A stretch of DNA of 64,000 bases from Nematostella vectensis. Lineage: Eukaryota > Cnidaria > Anthozoa > Actiniaria > Edwardsiidae. The stretch lies in the NCBI RefSeq assembly GCF_932526225.1, contig NC_064035.1, forward strand, positions 12,220,566 through 12,284,565, given 5' to 3'. The position numbers were made by a program, and so were the translations under genes. The notes under the pieces are model-generated. The model made no database searches. It saw only the letters and a list, made by a program, of their open reading frames with translations, and was not told where the DNA came from. The first letter of the stretch is position 1. Every line of letters starts with the position of its first letter. Of the stretch, positions 34,076-45,747 are shown piece by piece.

Positions 34076-37000
34076 TTACTTCATCTTGCCATCTTTATCT
34101 AGTGTTACCACTGGCTTGGCCCGGAGGAGTTTCCTGTCAATAACTGTTACAAGTAAGTCATTGAACATCTCATACACGCCCTGCCCATTAGCTGATGAGG
34201 TCTCGTAGTACCTAGACATATCAAAGGGCACAAGTTAGATGCACGTAATAGCTTCTAGTGAGCTAGATAGGCGCAATATCTCCTAGCGAGTCATACACCT
34301 TTTTCAATAAACATTGTCAGTGCAAATGGCGAATGGCAATTAGCAAATGGCTGTTTTATAAGACCATTCACTCCTTATGGGAATAATTATTTGTAGGAAT
34401 AAAGATAATTAGAATAATTACAGAAATTATACACATGTTCCTACAGTCAATAGAAATTTGACAAGTTTCATGGTATTTTTTGATAGAGGAACTGCCATTT
34501 AACAATGGTTATTTGCCGTTTGCACTGATAACATTTATTGAAATAGGTGTATTTGCACAATATTTCCTAGCAAGTCATAAAGTGCTCAATATCTCCTGGC
34601 AAGTTAGATTTGCTCAATAACTTCTAGCAAGTTAGATGCGAAGTCATCTTTAAGTGAGTTAGATGCAAACAATATCTCCAAGCGAGTTACTGATACGCAA
34701 ATATCCTAGCAAGTTAGATGCATGCAACATCTTTTAGTGGTTTAGATATGCACAATATCTTGTAGTACCTAGTAGTTATTTTATCACACAAGTTTTACTT
34801 ACTTGAGGTCCTGTGCTCTTGCCCATTTTTGGCCTTCCTTTGAACTAATTACTCTTCTGGAAATGAGGTCAATCTGCGGGAACAGGCAATTTGACATATC
34901 CAAAAATGAATAAATAGAAAAACTGCTTTTAGTGCTGTGGTTGGATTGGATTACAAAACAAAGGTATTTCTTGCCTTATTTGCAACAACAGCAACAACAG
35001 CGTTTTTCCCTCCATTAGAAGAGAACTCATTTAGCCAGTCCTTCAAAGACTCAAAAGACATTCTATTTGTCACATCATAAACCAGCATGCAGGCCTAAAG
35101 AAAAAAAGAGGTAAGAATATTAGCAGCAAACTCAAAGAGAGACAGTGAAAAGAGTTGCAGACCCATCTACAAAACCACAACTAGCTAAGCAAACATGTAG
35201 ACATGTTAAAATATGCCCAAGAGAATTCTAAGATAAATAACATTTTGAAATGCAAAAATGATTTTCATGCAGTGTATAACTGGACATTTTTTTCTAGCAT
35301 TTTTCATGTGTTATTACACATTACTGTGTGTCAATTTATCCAAGGAAAATTAAACCAAAATAAAAGGAGAGATGCCGCATTGTTTGCTTCAGGATCTTAC
35401 CTGTGTTTGTCCATACAGTTCTGATCTTATCTCATTGTAGTCTGGATCACCTCCAAAATCCCAGAAATTTATCCTGTCTGTAAAAAAATATGAAACTTTG
35501 AAAAAATATTTCAACATTGAAAATCTCACTTTACCCCAATTAATGATGTTACTGTGTTCACTTTCAATGTCTGAATGTTATCGGCTTGAATCTAATAAAC
35601 AAGTTCTCTTGCAGCTCAATTAAACCATGTAGCCAGGATTTGTGGCAAACAAGTACAATCACATAGTAAATGAATGGATGTTGCAAAGATCACCAAACTA
35701 TAGCAGGAAGTGATAATGTACTTACATTCTACTCCATGGATTTTGTGCAGCTTGAATCCTATTAGAAAACAACAGTAAAATTTAAAAAAAATTAAGAAAT
35801 GTTAAAACTAAAATCATTAAAAAATACTGTATGCTTATAGGATAAGTTTTTTCACCATACCATAGTCAACTCCAACTGTCTGGTGATAGCTTTTTGAGAA
35901 CTAGAAGGAAAAAAAATAATGTAGAATTTCAAGGGTAGCGATGGGTACTTTGAAATTTCAAAAAGTCTCACAAAAATTCTGCAAAGTCTCAGGATTCCCG
36001 CATTTTTTAGCTAAGCCTCGAAGTCTCGTTTTATTTAAAAAATTTAGGACTCTCTCCTTTATTTTTCTACCAAAATCTCCGAGTCGCAGATTTGTAAAGG
36101 TGACCTCTGAGATTTTGTGAAACATGATCTGTTTTATGTTGTTACCACGCTACCGGTTTCCCCTTCTTTTTTGAGTCTCGAGTCTTGAGTCTTTTCGCTC
36201 TATACAGAAACTTTAGCTAAATCAAGATTGTATTGTAATTCTACTAATTCTCTTTTCAACTGAAGTTTATGACATGCCTCGAGCAAGTTATCTGAAAAGC
36301 TCAGGTTTGGATTCCGAAATCTGAAAAGCTCAGTTTTGGATTCTGACGCACCTCGTCAAGTCTCGGATTTCCCCATCGTAATCGTAATCGTAATTATTCA
36401 CTAAACTCTTGATTGTCACAGATTAGTTGATCATGTATAATGCCCATCCTGTTTTTGAAGGTTATTTTTTCTTGAAATAAAATGTTTATTATACATGAGC
36501 TAATATGTTGACAGACTTTGCAGACTATAATTTTGGGTCCTGGGGGGAATCGCCAACGCATAACAATAACCAATGATGCCACATAATGTTACAAACCTTT
36601 TTTTCACAGAAGTTTTTTACCAAGCATGTCTTTCCAACTCCATCATTACCTATGCCTACAACCTGTATAAAGAGATCCAGCTCAGAACAAAAAAGAAAAC
36701 GTAATATGATATGCATCATTTAAAAAGAAGTTCCGGCAGGAGTAAACATGATTGATTACTTTACTCAAGAAAAAAGTTCAATAAATACTATACAAAATAT
36801 AGAACACACGATGTATCTATTTGCTTAATCAAGAAATCCATTATCAGACTTCAGGTTATTTTGATTTTCTTAATTAGATCATTGTATTTTTAAGTAAAAT
36901 TCTAGAAATTTGTCAAAAAAATGTCAACAAATGAACATTCAAGCAGTCGTTACCATGGCCACATTTCGTGCAGCGCAAGCAAAAAACATCCCTTTCCTAC

Positions 37001-38094
37001 CTTAATCCAGAACAAAGAGCCAGCGGTGTCTCTAATAGCCTTGACAATACTGGAGTCTTTCTTTTCCATTATGCACAGACTACATTGGGTTTAGCTTTAG
37101 CAATGTTTGCGATTGCTGGAAGCCATCTTGTTTTTAATTATGGACGTAGGGGTCAGCGGCAGTTTAAAAAACATACACAGCCTGCCCAAAAGTTTATGTC
37201 CACAGAAATTTTTGAAAACGTATTTTACAGGTACGAACCAGCGTAATTTCCGGCCGTATCCGGAAATTTTTGAAAAAATTCCGGATACGTGTATACATTG
37301 GTAGGTAGGCCTTTCTCGATTATGTTAGTAAAACTGGCATTTAATGCTAATAGAAATTCTCGCATAAAGCCCCCAAAAATGCCAAAATAAAGCCTGATTT
37401 CTTTAGAAAATGCAACTAACAAAACGTACAAACTCTTACATTAATTAGTAAATAAACCCCTTCTGGCGGGTGGGATAATATCGGCGGATAATGTTCAAGG
37501 ATGAGAAATGGTACGAAAAATGCAGTGACATGTCAACGCCCGATATGTTTGTCGTGTCAGTAGTCTCATTCTGACTTTCATTCCTGTGCCATAAACAAAA
37601 CACTAACAATTTTCGAAGAAATATTAGGGACATAATAAATTGAATACCCTACACACATCCTACCAACCATCCCCGATCTTTTTGTGGTGAAAAAAGAGAC
37701 GTGTCTAATATAATGAAAATATTTTTCGAATTTTTGAGCGCGAACAAATGCAGGCGTCTTTGCAAGTTGTAGACAATGTAACAGTGTATGTAAGTAACAG
37801 TGCATGGCCATTTCGTGACACATTTTTGTCATATTAGCTGAAACACAAGTTTTCTTGACTAGTTGCAGCATATATTGTTGCAGGTACCTTCTCCTACTCT
37901 CCACCGACATCACCGTCGCCATTTGAGACACCTACTGGGTAAAATAGACACCCAGTTCTATGACATCAAACTAGCTACACGTCAATCTTTCTCCGCAAAG
38001 CAAACAACATAGACGGATAATCTTGGCTAGTTACCTTCTTGTACTCTCCTTCTCTGGTCGGCTTGCGCTTCTCCACTGACTTCTCCGTCGCCAT
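34076..38094 (-). CDS. Rab-like small GTPase, RJL/DNAJC27-type GTPase domain without J domain
   Basis: Eight exons: 38035-38094, 36597-36662, 35861-35900, 35726-35758, 35401-35477, 34975-35094, 34803-34873, 34076-34211. They total 603 nt, or 200 residues. P-loop GNDGVGKT, switch I QTVGVDYG, G3 WDFGGDPDYNEIRSELYGQT, G4 NKID, G5 ETSA. The G3 segment lacks the catalytic Gln of ordinary Rabs and its following DPDYNEIRSELYGQTQ resembles RJL proteins. The vertebrate DNAJC27 homologue continues into a C-terminal J domain; here a stop follows KDGKMK, with no prenylation Cys. The intron after exon 6 uses a GC donor (AAG|GCAAGA). Assignment to RJL is by eye; a generic divergent Rab is the alternative. 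Confidence 0.85.
35937..36380. repeat. AGTCTCG-rich repeat element in Rab-like gene intron 2
   Basis: A segment with repeated agtctc/gtctcg motifs, bounded by gcgatgggtac on the left and, inverted, a matching cgatgggg at the right. This suggests a small TIR element; target duplications are not clear. Non-coding. Confidence 0.4.
37888..37922 (-). pseudogene. Decayed duplicate of the Rab-like gene's first exon
   Basis: It reads CAAATGGCGACGGTGATGTC and ends AGGAGAAG|GTACCT, parallel to the real exon 1 (CAAATGGCGACGGAGAAGTC ... AAG|GTAACT) 170 bp upstream. It encodes MATVMSVESRR. Its length (35 nt from ATG) leaves phase 2, whereas exon 2 needs phase 0, so splicing it to exon 2 would break the frame. 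Confidence 0.55.
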
Positions 38095-39228
38095 TTGCGA
38101 CTTTCCAAATTGGGCTGAAATTCCTTCCTACAAATTACACAGACATCGGCATTGCATTGCCGAATCGCTGGTAGAAAAAAGGGTGTGTAACAAATTAAAT
38201 TGTTGATCTAAATGTTTTATACTCTTGATCAAAGATAAGATATACTCTTGATCAAATTTCTAACAATTTCAGTAACTGCTACGCATAAATTGAAAGCACG
38301 CAATTGACGTGCGAGCCGAGATTTTTTGTCTGTGCATTAATCTACCTGAACTATGAACAAAAAGCAGCGTTTCATATCAGTCAGTCTACTTATTTCGGAA
38401 AACGAGTGATTTCAAGTCGTTTGCCAGTAAGACATTCATCAAATCTGTTGATCAAGAATCTCTTAAGGTCTCCTCTGGTGCACACCCCCCCACTGTGCCA
38501 AAAGTGGGTCATTTCTAATTCCTGAGCAAAATCCTAGGTACTTGTCTGAATTCCTCGGCCCCAAAAAAGTATGGCCGCCATATCATGGAGCTTTATGGTG
38601 TTGTGCAATTCGTCAGTTGCTAAACAACAATAACAAACAATTGTAAACAGCTAAGTTGGATACAGCTTCAATTGACAACATATATTTTCTTGTATCAGGG
38701 GCATTGAACAAAAAACAAATGTACAATTTGGATGTTTCAGCATGACTCCTCTACAGGCATCTTGAGCGTTTTATTTGCAAAATTGGATTTCTGAAATTAC
38801 GTGAAGGCCCTAAAACATGTAATCCAAATAACGAGATGTTTGCACAGAATTCTAGCTTTCTCTTAAAATTATCTTAAATATTTCAATAATTGCATAGAAA
38901 TAAAAAGCTTAATAGATTATAGATTAAAAGCTTATATATACCATTGTCAAAAAGTTTAAATATTAATCGAGTAAAGGCATAAATATATGAGATATTTCCA
39001 ATAAAAATGTATGAAAATTACAAGAAAGAGACGCTAATAACATGCTCTCATGCATGGATATCACTAGTTATTAACAATTAAAAGTACAGCAGAAACATGG
39101 TGATTCTGTCCATCAAGCGCTTGCCAGACTAAATGCCTCACAGCAGAGAATTGTGTTTTTTTGTGGTAGTCAGTCATGAGAAGAAGGCTGACTTCATGTG
39201 AACAAATTCTGCATAGGACGTAGTGACA
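38095..39228. other. Spacer between Rab-like gene promoter and guanylate kinase 3' end
   Basis: Contains the Rab-like gene's upstream region and the guanylate kinase 3' UTR. AT-rich; no supported coding exon or clear repeat. Confidence 0.5.
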
Positions 39229-42200
39229 TCACAATGGCACGATCTCCTGTCAAGGAATGAGCAATGGTCAGGCGTGGATTTGCTTGCCTACTACTTTTAT
39301 CCATTTTAAGATATGTAAGTTCCCCAAAAGGGAGCAAATTCATTTCTGGTCGGCAAAAACGAGGAAAGAACCAGTGATGTCTCATCTGATTTTGACCTGA
39401 TAAGCCCCCTATCCACGATGAACCTTACCTTGCTTATGATGTCTTTAAACTCGGTATATGCTTTGTCAAGGTCATCATTTATGATTGTATAGTCTGCATT
39501 GCCTGGTTCTTCCCCTGGTTGGCAAGTAAAACAGAAAAATCTATCAATGGCCCACAGTACCCAGGTTTTATCAAGCTTACACATTTATTATATGGACTGT
39601 GCAATGATTAACGCAAGAGGAAGTTCTGCAGATTCATAGCTAGCGTATCATAGCAAGATAGCAGGTAGGGGGAGAGGGAGTCATTTGGCCATTTAGCAGA
39701 CCTTTGTTTTAGGTACAGTATCTCCACCAAGTTTGTTGAATCTCTACATTTTCCTTAATTTTAAAGGGCCTTCCATGGTTCAAGTCAAGTTGGGTGGTTT
39801 TTCCAAACCACCAGAACCCCCTAGCTACAGGCCTACACTGACACAACATTCACACAACCTTTCAACAGTAGGATAAGCCCAAGGCTTTCGCTAACTTTCA
39901 GAGTAGGTGATGGAGATTGATAAGTAGGGGGTGGAAGTTATTTTATCTTTTTAGTTTAAATAAAACCTCAGTCGACTTTTTTAAAAAAAAGGGCCGGCGC
40001 TCATCAGTGGAGAATAGCCAGCACTTCCGCCGGACGCCGTGGCCTAATGAAACCCCTGAAGCCTCTAATAAATTTTAAGCAAAATTCCAGGTCATTCAAA
40101 AACACTTATAAAGAATTAAGGAAACATAGGTTCTTATTAATTTTTTCCCAATTTGGTTAATCAACAGTAGGAGTATCATATTACTATGTATTCAGTGTGA
40201 CTGAATACATAGCCACTTGGCTAAAAGAGATATCCTACTGTATATCTCAGTAAATCTTAAGTAAATTTTGCTATTTTATATTTCAAAGCAACAAAATTTG
40301 TTTCACTTTTATATAGAGTAACCCATCATATAAGAACCTTTTGATTTTTTGGCTTAGTAGGTTCTTATATTTTGGTGTATAAAAATCCAAAATTTCTGCC
40401 TATATGTTCTTAAATAACTAGGTTCTTACACGCAGGTTTTTACTGTATTATATATTGTATAATATTTAAAACTAAAATTCATAACAGTGTCAATGACACA
40501 TTGTCAATGACTATACTTCACAACCAAGAGGGACAACAATACTCACCATATGCTAATTCGCTCTTGGCTATTTCCAATCTCTGCCGCAAAGTGTCATCAG
40601 TTTCAGTGCCACGGCCACGTAGCCTATTTTCCTATTTTATGAGATATAATAAACATCAAGAAATAATTTATAACAGAGCTATATCCAGATTTATGAAGAG
40701 GAAGGGGTAATTTCCCATATTCTGTAAAGCTTTGTAAATATTAGAACTCTAGTATATAAACCTAATGTGGGGAGTGGACTTCATTCTTGAGAGACAAGCT
40801 TTTGCCACCTTGTTTTGAGAACACAGTGCAGCTCACTAATAGGGACCTTTAATACTGTATCAAAATTCCATGGTTTAAAAGCTTGAATTTTAAATTTTAA
40901 CATAATAAATTTATTCCACTAGTAGTCATATGCTTAGCATTTCAGTCAAACCCCTTGGATATTCAAGATGAGTGCACTTTTTGCCTTCAAATACTAAAAC
41001 ATCAAACTTAAATCCTTACCAGCTCTTCTAAGCTTGGTGGCTTTGCAAATATATACAGACATTTCATTTCAGCTTTCTTCACATTTTTTACACCCTGCAG
41101 TTGTTTAACAAACAAAATCAGGCTTGAAGTGTGAACATTTTCTGCCTTAGTTGTACTACTAAGGTTGTACATTGATAAAAAGACATTAGGATTCTGAATT
41201 TGTCATTATTACCTGTACATCAATGTCGAGGATGCAGACTTTACCAACATGTATTACATCCTGGACTGCCTTTTTACTAAGGGAATGAATACTTGTCAAA
41301 ATTAATCACATCATTATTTCTGGACAAATGGACAGATGGATGCCTTCTTCACAGGCATCTTCAATCATTAGAAAACTGGTAATGAATTTGAATAGGTTCC
41401 TGTGATAAACAAATTATTATGTTAAGGGGGGGCACAGTGATAAATGCAGAATAGTTCAGAATAGTTCAGCTCCTTGTGCCACCACAGAAGTCCTGAGTAG
41501 CCTTTTCTGTGCTTTCTGGGCAAACTTGTTGCCAGTGGTTGAGGGTAGCCTGATGAAAGCACTATAGTAGAGGGAGGATTTGTTCCCCCAATTTGGGTAT
41601 AATCATCATATCTTAGAGTCTAAAGTCAAGAAGTTCATAACTTGAGGGTTCTAACCATAAAATATACACCTCTTACCTAAAATCTAAAATACTTTCTGTT
41701 TGTTTCTTTTTTTTAACTTCTTTGTATTTACTTTGAACATAACATTCTCTCTTGCTATCATACTCTCTTGCTAGCATTACTCTAAATTTGTACTCAGAGC
41801 ATTTGCGAAGGGAATGAACAACTTCTTAAACAAACAAATAATGGTAAATAAACTCACCTTGTGCCATAAAGATTTTGATTATATTCAGCAAATTCTAAAA
41901 ATTCTCCATTCTCTATTGCTTTCTCCATTATTCCTCTTTCGGTAAAATTATAGTCTAAAAACAAAAAGTATTATCAGTAATAAAATGGTAGTTATTCTCT
42001 CCCCCCCCCCCCCCTTTATATATATATATATATATTTATTTATCAGGTCCAAATTCCCTTTTTTATACCTTTTCCATTTATTTCACCAGGTCTAGGTTGT
42101 CTTGTTGTGTCTGAAAAAACACAATCATGAAAGATTAGGTCATTTAACACTGAGTATAAACAAAAAAACATCAAAATGCATGTGTTGCGTTTTTAATGTG

Positions 42201-43146
42201 TATTGGTTTCAATTAAAAGCTAATTTTTATATTTATTTTTAAAAAATTTTATATGATTTTTTTATGGGATTTGGTATATTTTTATTTAAATTACCATAGA
42301 AGTGCAATTCTACTTATAAACAAAATTGAGATTCTAGCACAATAAAAAGTAGTCTGGCTAGAGTATTTTTTAAAGGGTTCCCCCCAATGTATGAGTGTAA
42401 GGAACACATATTTTGGCCACCCCCCCCCCCCCTCCCTCTCCCCATAATATACCCTTGGTAAGGGTACAAAATATAGAAATGAACTTTGTACATACGAGAG
42501 ACACTGAAACCAAATGTGTCAGGGTATTCCTTCATCAGGCGTTTGACAAGGGTGCTTTTTCCACTTCCGCTTGGGCCATGTATAACAATGGGTTTCTTCT
42601 TCATCTTTCCTGGATATGAAAAAGATAGGTATAACGGTTAAAAATTTCCTTAGAAATACCAAAAAACTCACATCATGCTGAATTGATCCAGGATCAATGT
42701 AGTATATAAAATGTTTTATATATGTTTTACTATGTCCAAAACTTAGATCTTTTGTAGTCTGTAGGGTTAACTCAGTGATTTTATAATCGGTGATGGAATA
42801 ACTTTTTTTCAATTTACACTCGTTTCATTCATTCACTATGATTAAACGTCCAAACGAAAACCGGATCCGTGTTATTCGAATCCCCAGAAAATAAATCAGG
42901 ATTTCTAAAAGAGAGGAAGTAGCCGGCGAATCTCATACTAACAGCGGTTGTCAAAACATCTCGACCAACCCTTCCATGGTCGGGTCACGAAATTTGAGCC
43001 GAAGATTGTGTTTACTTCTAGTTCTTACCAACAGCTTGTGCAGTTCTTGTAGAAAAATAACACGCAAAAAATAAAACCCCGCGGAATTTAGAGGCAGAAA
43101 CGAGGAATCTTGCATGCGAAACCAACGCTCTTGTAAATGCTGGCAT
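39229..43146 (-). CDS. GUK1: Guanylate kinase with N-terminal mitochondrial-type leader
   Basis: Phosphorylates GMP to GDP with ATP. Nine exons: 43029-43146, 42496-42609, 42069-42110, 41858-41954, 41213-41276, 41020-41094, 40547-40631, 39429-39514, 39229-39246. They total 699 nt, or 232 residues. P-loop [12 protein letters not shown]-binding [17 protein letters not shown], then [47 protein letters not shown], and [10 protein letters not shown] near the end. Exon 1 encodes about 39 residues with several Arg, Lys and His and no Asp or Glu. It splices in frame (G|GA AAG ATG) to the usual start [10 protein letters not shown]. The final 18-nt exon (EIVPL-stop) is the least certain part; its acceptor is good. 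Confidence 0.9.
40330..40445. repeat. AAGAAC/GTTCTT repeat fragment in guanylate kinase intron
   Basis: Contains taagaaccttttgatttttt, ggttcttatattttggtg, atatgttcttaaat and aggttcttacacgcaggttt. It shares the AAGAAC/GTTCTT signature of repeats at 15060 and 62845-63560. Non-coding. Confidence 0.5.
42001..42045. repeat. Poly-C and (TA)n tracts
   Basis: A C homopolymer of about 13 bases is followed by an (AT)n run, in a guanylate kinase intron. A second poly-C tract lies at about 42420-42432, near exon 2. Confidence 0.85.
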
Positions 43147-43366
43147 AGGATTCGTGGCAAAGGATCAAAATGTTAATGAGGCTTTTGCAATAGTTGTTGA
43201 GTTCGGGAATCGGCTCTTGAAATGAGCCTCAGCTAGTCTACCTTATCAGCGGTACATCACTAAGTTTCATGCGCCAACCGAGTTTTCTAGTCACGCAAGA
43301 TTGGACGAGTGGATATCGAACATAAAATGCCAGTCGATAACAAAGCGCAATATTTCGAAAACAAAA
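43147..43366. promoter_or_regulatory. Bidirectional promoter interval
   Basis: The 220 bp between the guanylate kinase start (minus) and the membrane-protein start (plus) must contain both transcription starts, as the two genes are head to head. It is moderately GC-enriched with CpGs (tgcgccaaccg, cacgcaag). Both products have mitochondrial-type N-termini, so co-regulation is plausible. No TATA box was seen. Confidence 0.55.
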
Positions 43367-45375
43367 ATGGCGACCGTGTTGTTACGGAAATCTTTGCGAA
43401 CACATAAAGCCTGCATAGCACTGATTAGACCAACAACGAACATTATTTGCGGTCAATGGTATCACAAATATAGGAAAAAGAAGCCACGAGACGCTAAAGT
43501 CCTAAACATAAAAGAACTCCTTGAAGAAGGAGAAGCGAATGAAAAGGTTACAGAATCTGAAGCAAATCCCAAGCCTGCAATTAACACTGAATGGGCCCAC
43601 TCAGAGAATAGATTCAATTCTTTGAAAACTGCTGAAAAGAGGTACAATTTAGGTGGTGAAAGGGCCCACGAATTCAGTTATATTTGATCCTGTTGAATAT
43701 GGACAGTAATAAGAATAAGGACTGTTGTTTGTCAAATGTTTGCTCATCTAACTGATTCTCAAACCACTATAATTATATCTACTAAACTCACCTCTAACTA
43801 GTTGTCTTACGTGTCCTGCCTTTGTAAAGTCCAGAATAGCACGCACATCACTGCATCTTCCTCGCTATTTTTATTGAGTACACTATCGCTAATAATTACT
43901 AATTATTTACTGATAAAAACATGATGATGATGATGGTATGGGAATCAGAACTCAAAAGTTGGCGGGGCAAATTGGGGGCTAGGGGACCTTTGAAGGAAAC
44001 TATTGACATTGATATCCACATGTCTTGAAACTAAATTATTTTTTCTATCCGTGCCACCATCACTAGAAAAGTTGTTTATCATTGCAGGGTTGCAGTTATG
44101 GCTGTTATAGTCATGCTTCTGGGATATGTAGGGATTAAGTGGATGGTATCAGGTAGGAAATTATGTCCTGGGATATGTAGGGATTAAGTGGATGGTCTGG
44201 TAGATGGGTTATGTAGGGATTAAGTGGATGGTTTCAGGTAGGCGATTATGTCCTGGGATATGTAGGGATTAAGTGGATGGTCTCAGGTAGGTGATTATGT
44301 TCTGGGATATGTAGGGATTAAGTGGATGGTCTGGTAGGAGATGGGTTATGTAGGGATTAAGTGGATGGTTTCAGGTAAGAGATTATGTCCTGGGATATGT
44401 AGGGATTAAGTAGGTGGTATCAGGTAGGAAATTATGTCCTTGGATATGTAGGGATTAAGTTGATGGTATCGGGTTCCCAACTAGGCTTGCAAGCAATGGG
44501 GCCAAAGTTTTGCACAATTGATGTTTAACCCCCCTAAAAAAGAAAAGGATTCCTAGGCTACCAACAGAGATCTGTGTAAAGTGTATTAAGTTTTTACAAC
44601 CAAAATCCTTTGTACCTCTCCATTCCCTTCTTGGTTCATCCAAATGTATTTTTGATGCTGCACTAAGTCTACCCTAAAGTTTAAAAAATATCACATCCCA
44701 GGTGCAAACCTAGGGGAGATGCAGCATGAGGAACGATTCCTCTCGGCTACAAAAAGTGGGTTATTTCTAATTGAAAGATCGTCCAGTACTTTCCATAAGA
44801 TACCTATGACTGCACCTCCCTCCCCTCCCCAGAGCAAATCCTGTGTTTGTAGGCTCTCTAGCCTCCTTGGCAGGTAATGCTTTTGCCCAAAAAGCAGCAG
44901 AAAGCCTAATAAACAAGACTATTAGGGTATCATGCCGCAAGGCTCTGAGGCAAGGAGCTGGGAACAAGTAATAAAGTCACAAGCTCTTCTTTTCAGTTTT
45001 TGGTATTGTCCTCTTCCCCGTTATCAAGGATATCTGTTCACCACAGGAAACCCCTGTAGTTATTTCTATTCACTCTTGGTTTTTTTAAAGCTGAGAGACA
45101 TAGGGGAGGCTATCATGTATCCAGTCAACAATTCAGTGTGCCTGCTAATGAAATATTATGACTAATTTTCTAATTTTGGGAAAATAGAGGATGTCCTCTG
45201 AAGTATGAAAGATATCTATGGATGTACCTGTATATCACTAGTCTAACATGTGAGGTTATGTTGTCGATCCTGTGCCTTTGTTGCAGCTTACCCATCGAGT
45301 GGACAAATTAATGATGAGGCTATAAAGGGTGAACCTACATCTGAAGCAAACCAAGCCACAGACAACAAAAAATGA
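43367..45375 (+). CDS. Small single-pass membrane protein, probably mitochondrial; family not recognised
   Basis: Exons 43367-43641, 44088-44152 and 45287-45375 give 429 nt, or 142 residues. The N-terminus (MATVLLRKSLRTHKACIALI) is basic and lacks acidic residues for about 40 positions, like a mitochondrial presequence. A charged middle follows (KKKPRDAKVLNIKELLEEGE). Exon 2 supplies a transmembrane helix (VAVMAVIVMLLGYVGIKWMV). Exon 3 is a short polar tail ending DNKK. All junctions are in phase with good acceptors (cattgcag, tttgttgcag). I do not recognise the family. The start at 43367 is the first ATG; upstream in-frame sequence begins only with TTG. Its exon 2 and exon 3 are both partly duplicated downstream. 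Confidence 0.72.
44116..44480 (+). repeat. Minisatellite derived from exon 2 and its splice donor
   Basis: Eight copies of atatgtagggattaagtggatgg-like sequence, each with or near a ggtagg or ggtaag donor-like motif and a tgattatgtcctggg spacer. Copy 1 is the 3' part of the coding exon (LGYVGIKWMVSG). Units are about 36-51 bp. Reading past the first donor meets TAA within the next copy. Confidence 0.88.
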
Positions 45376-45387
45376 CAGTCATGTTAC

Positions 45388-45490
45388 ACCTTATATCTTT
45401 CCCATCAAGTGGACAATCAAATGATGAGACTGAAAGTAAGGGCGAACCTTCCTCACCTGAGGCGAACCCAGCCACAGATAATAAAACATG
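45388..45490 (+). pseudogene. Tandem duplicate of the membrane-protein gene's last exon
   Basis: The sequence cccatcaagtggacaatcaa through cacagataataaaacatgacagtcatgttaca mirrors the last exon and its 3' flank (45287-45390). One frame remains open (PSSGQSNDETESKGEPSSPE, then ANPATDNKT and stop). A comparable acceptor is not evident, so it is probably 3' UTR or an unused exon copy. Confidence 0.68.
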
Positions 45491-45747
45491 ACAGTCATGT
45501 TACATGCTATATTTGATTTGCTTTATTTAAGAAACCTTTTTCCTATCAATGTACAGTGCATGGCTTGCATGAGAGAAATATTTACATGGAACACTGCTCA
45601 ATTGCAACTAAAGTATAATTCACTACACGTAAAATATTTACATCTGAAGTGCTATCTAAATATGACAATGATCTTTGTTCATTTAATTTGAAAGGGGAAA
45701 TGTCAAAAACATGTGAATCAGAGCACAATAAAATAAACACTTGATTT

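Noticed and set aside
37225-37931. Minus-strand open frames around 37.2-37.9 kb as coding exons
   Set aside because: They do not join in phase with the GTPase exons and show no family resemblance; only the small first-exon copy is meaningful.
43301-43366. Upstream extension of the membrane protein starting at 43301
   Set aside because: That position is TTG, not ATG; the first ATG in frame is 43367 and starts a good presequence.
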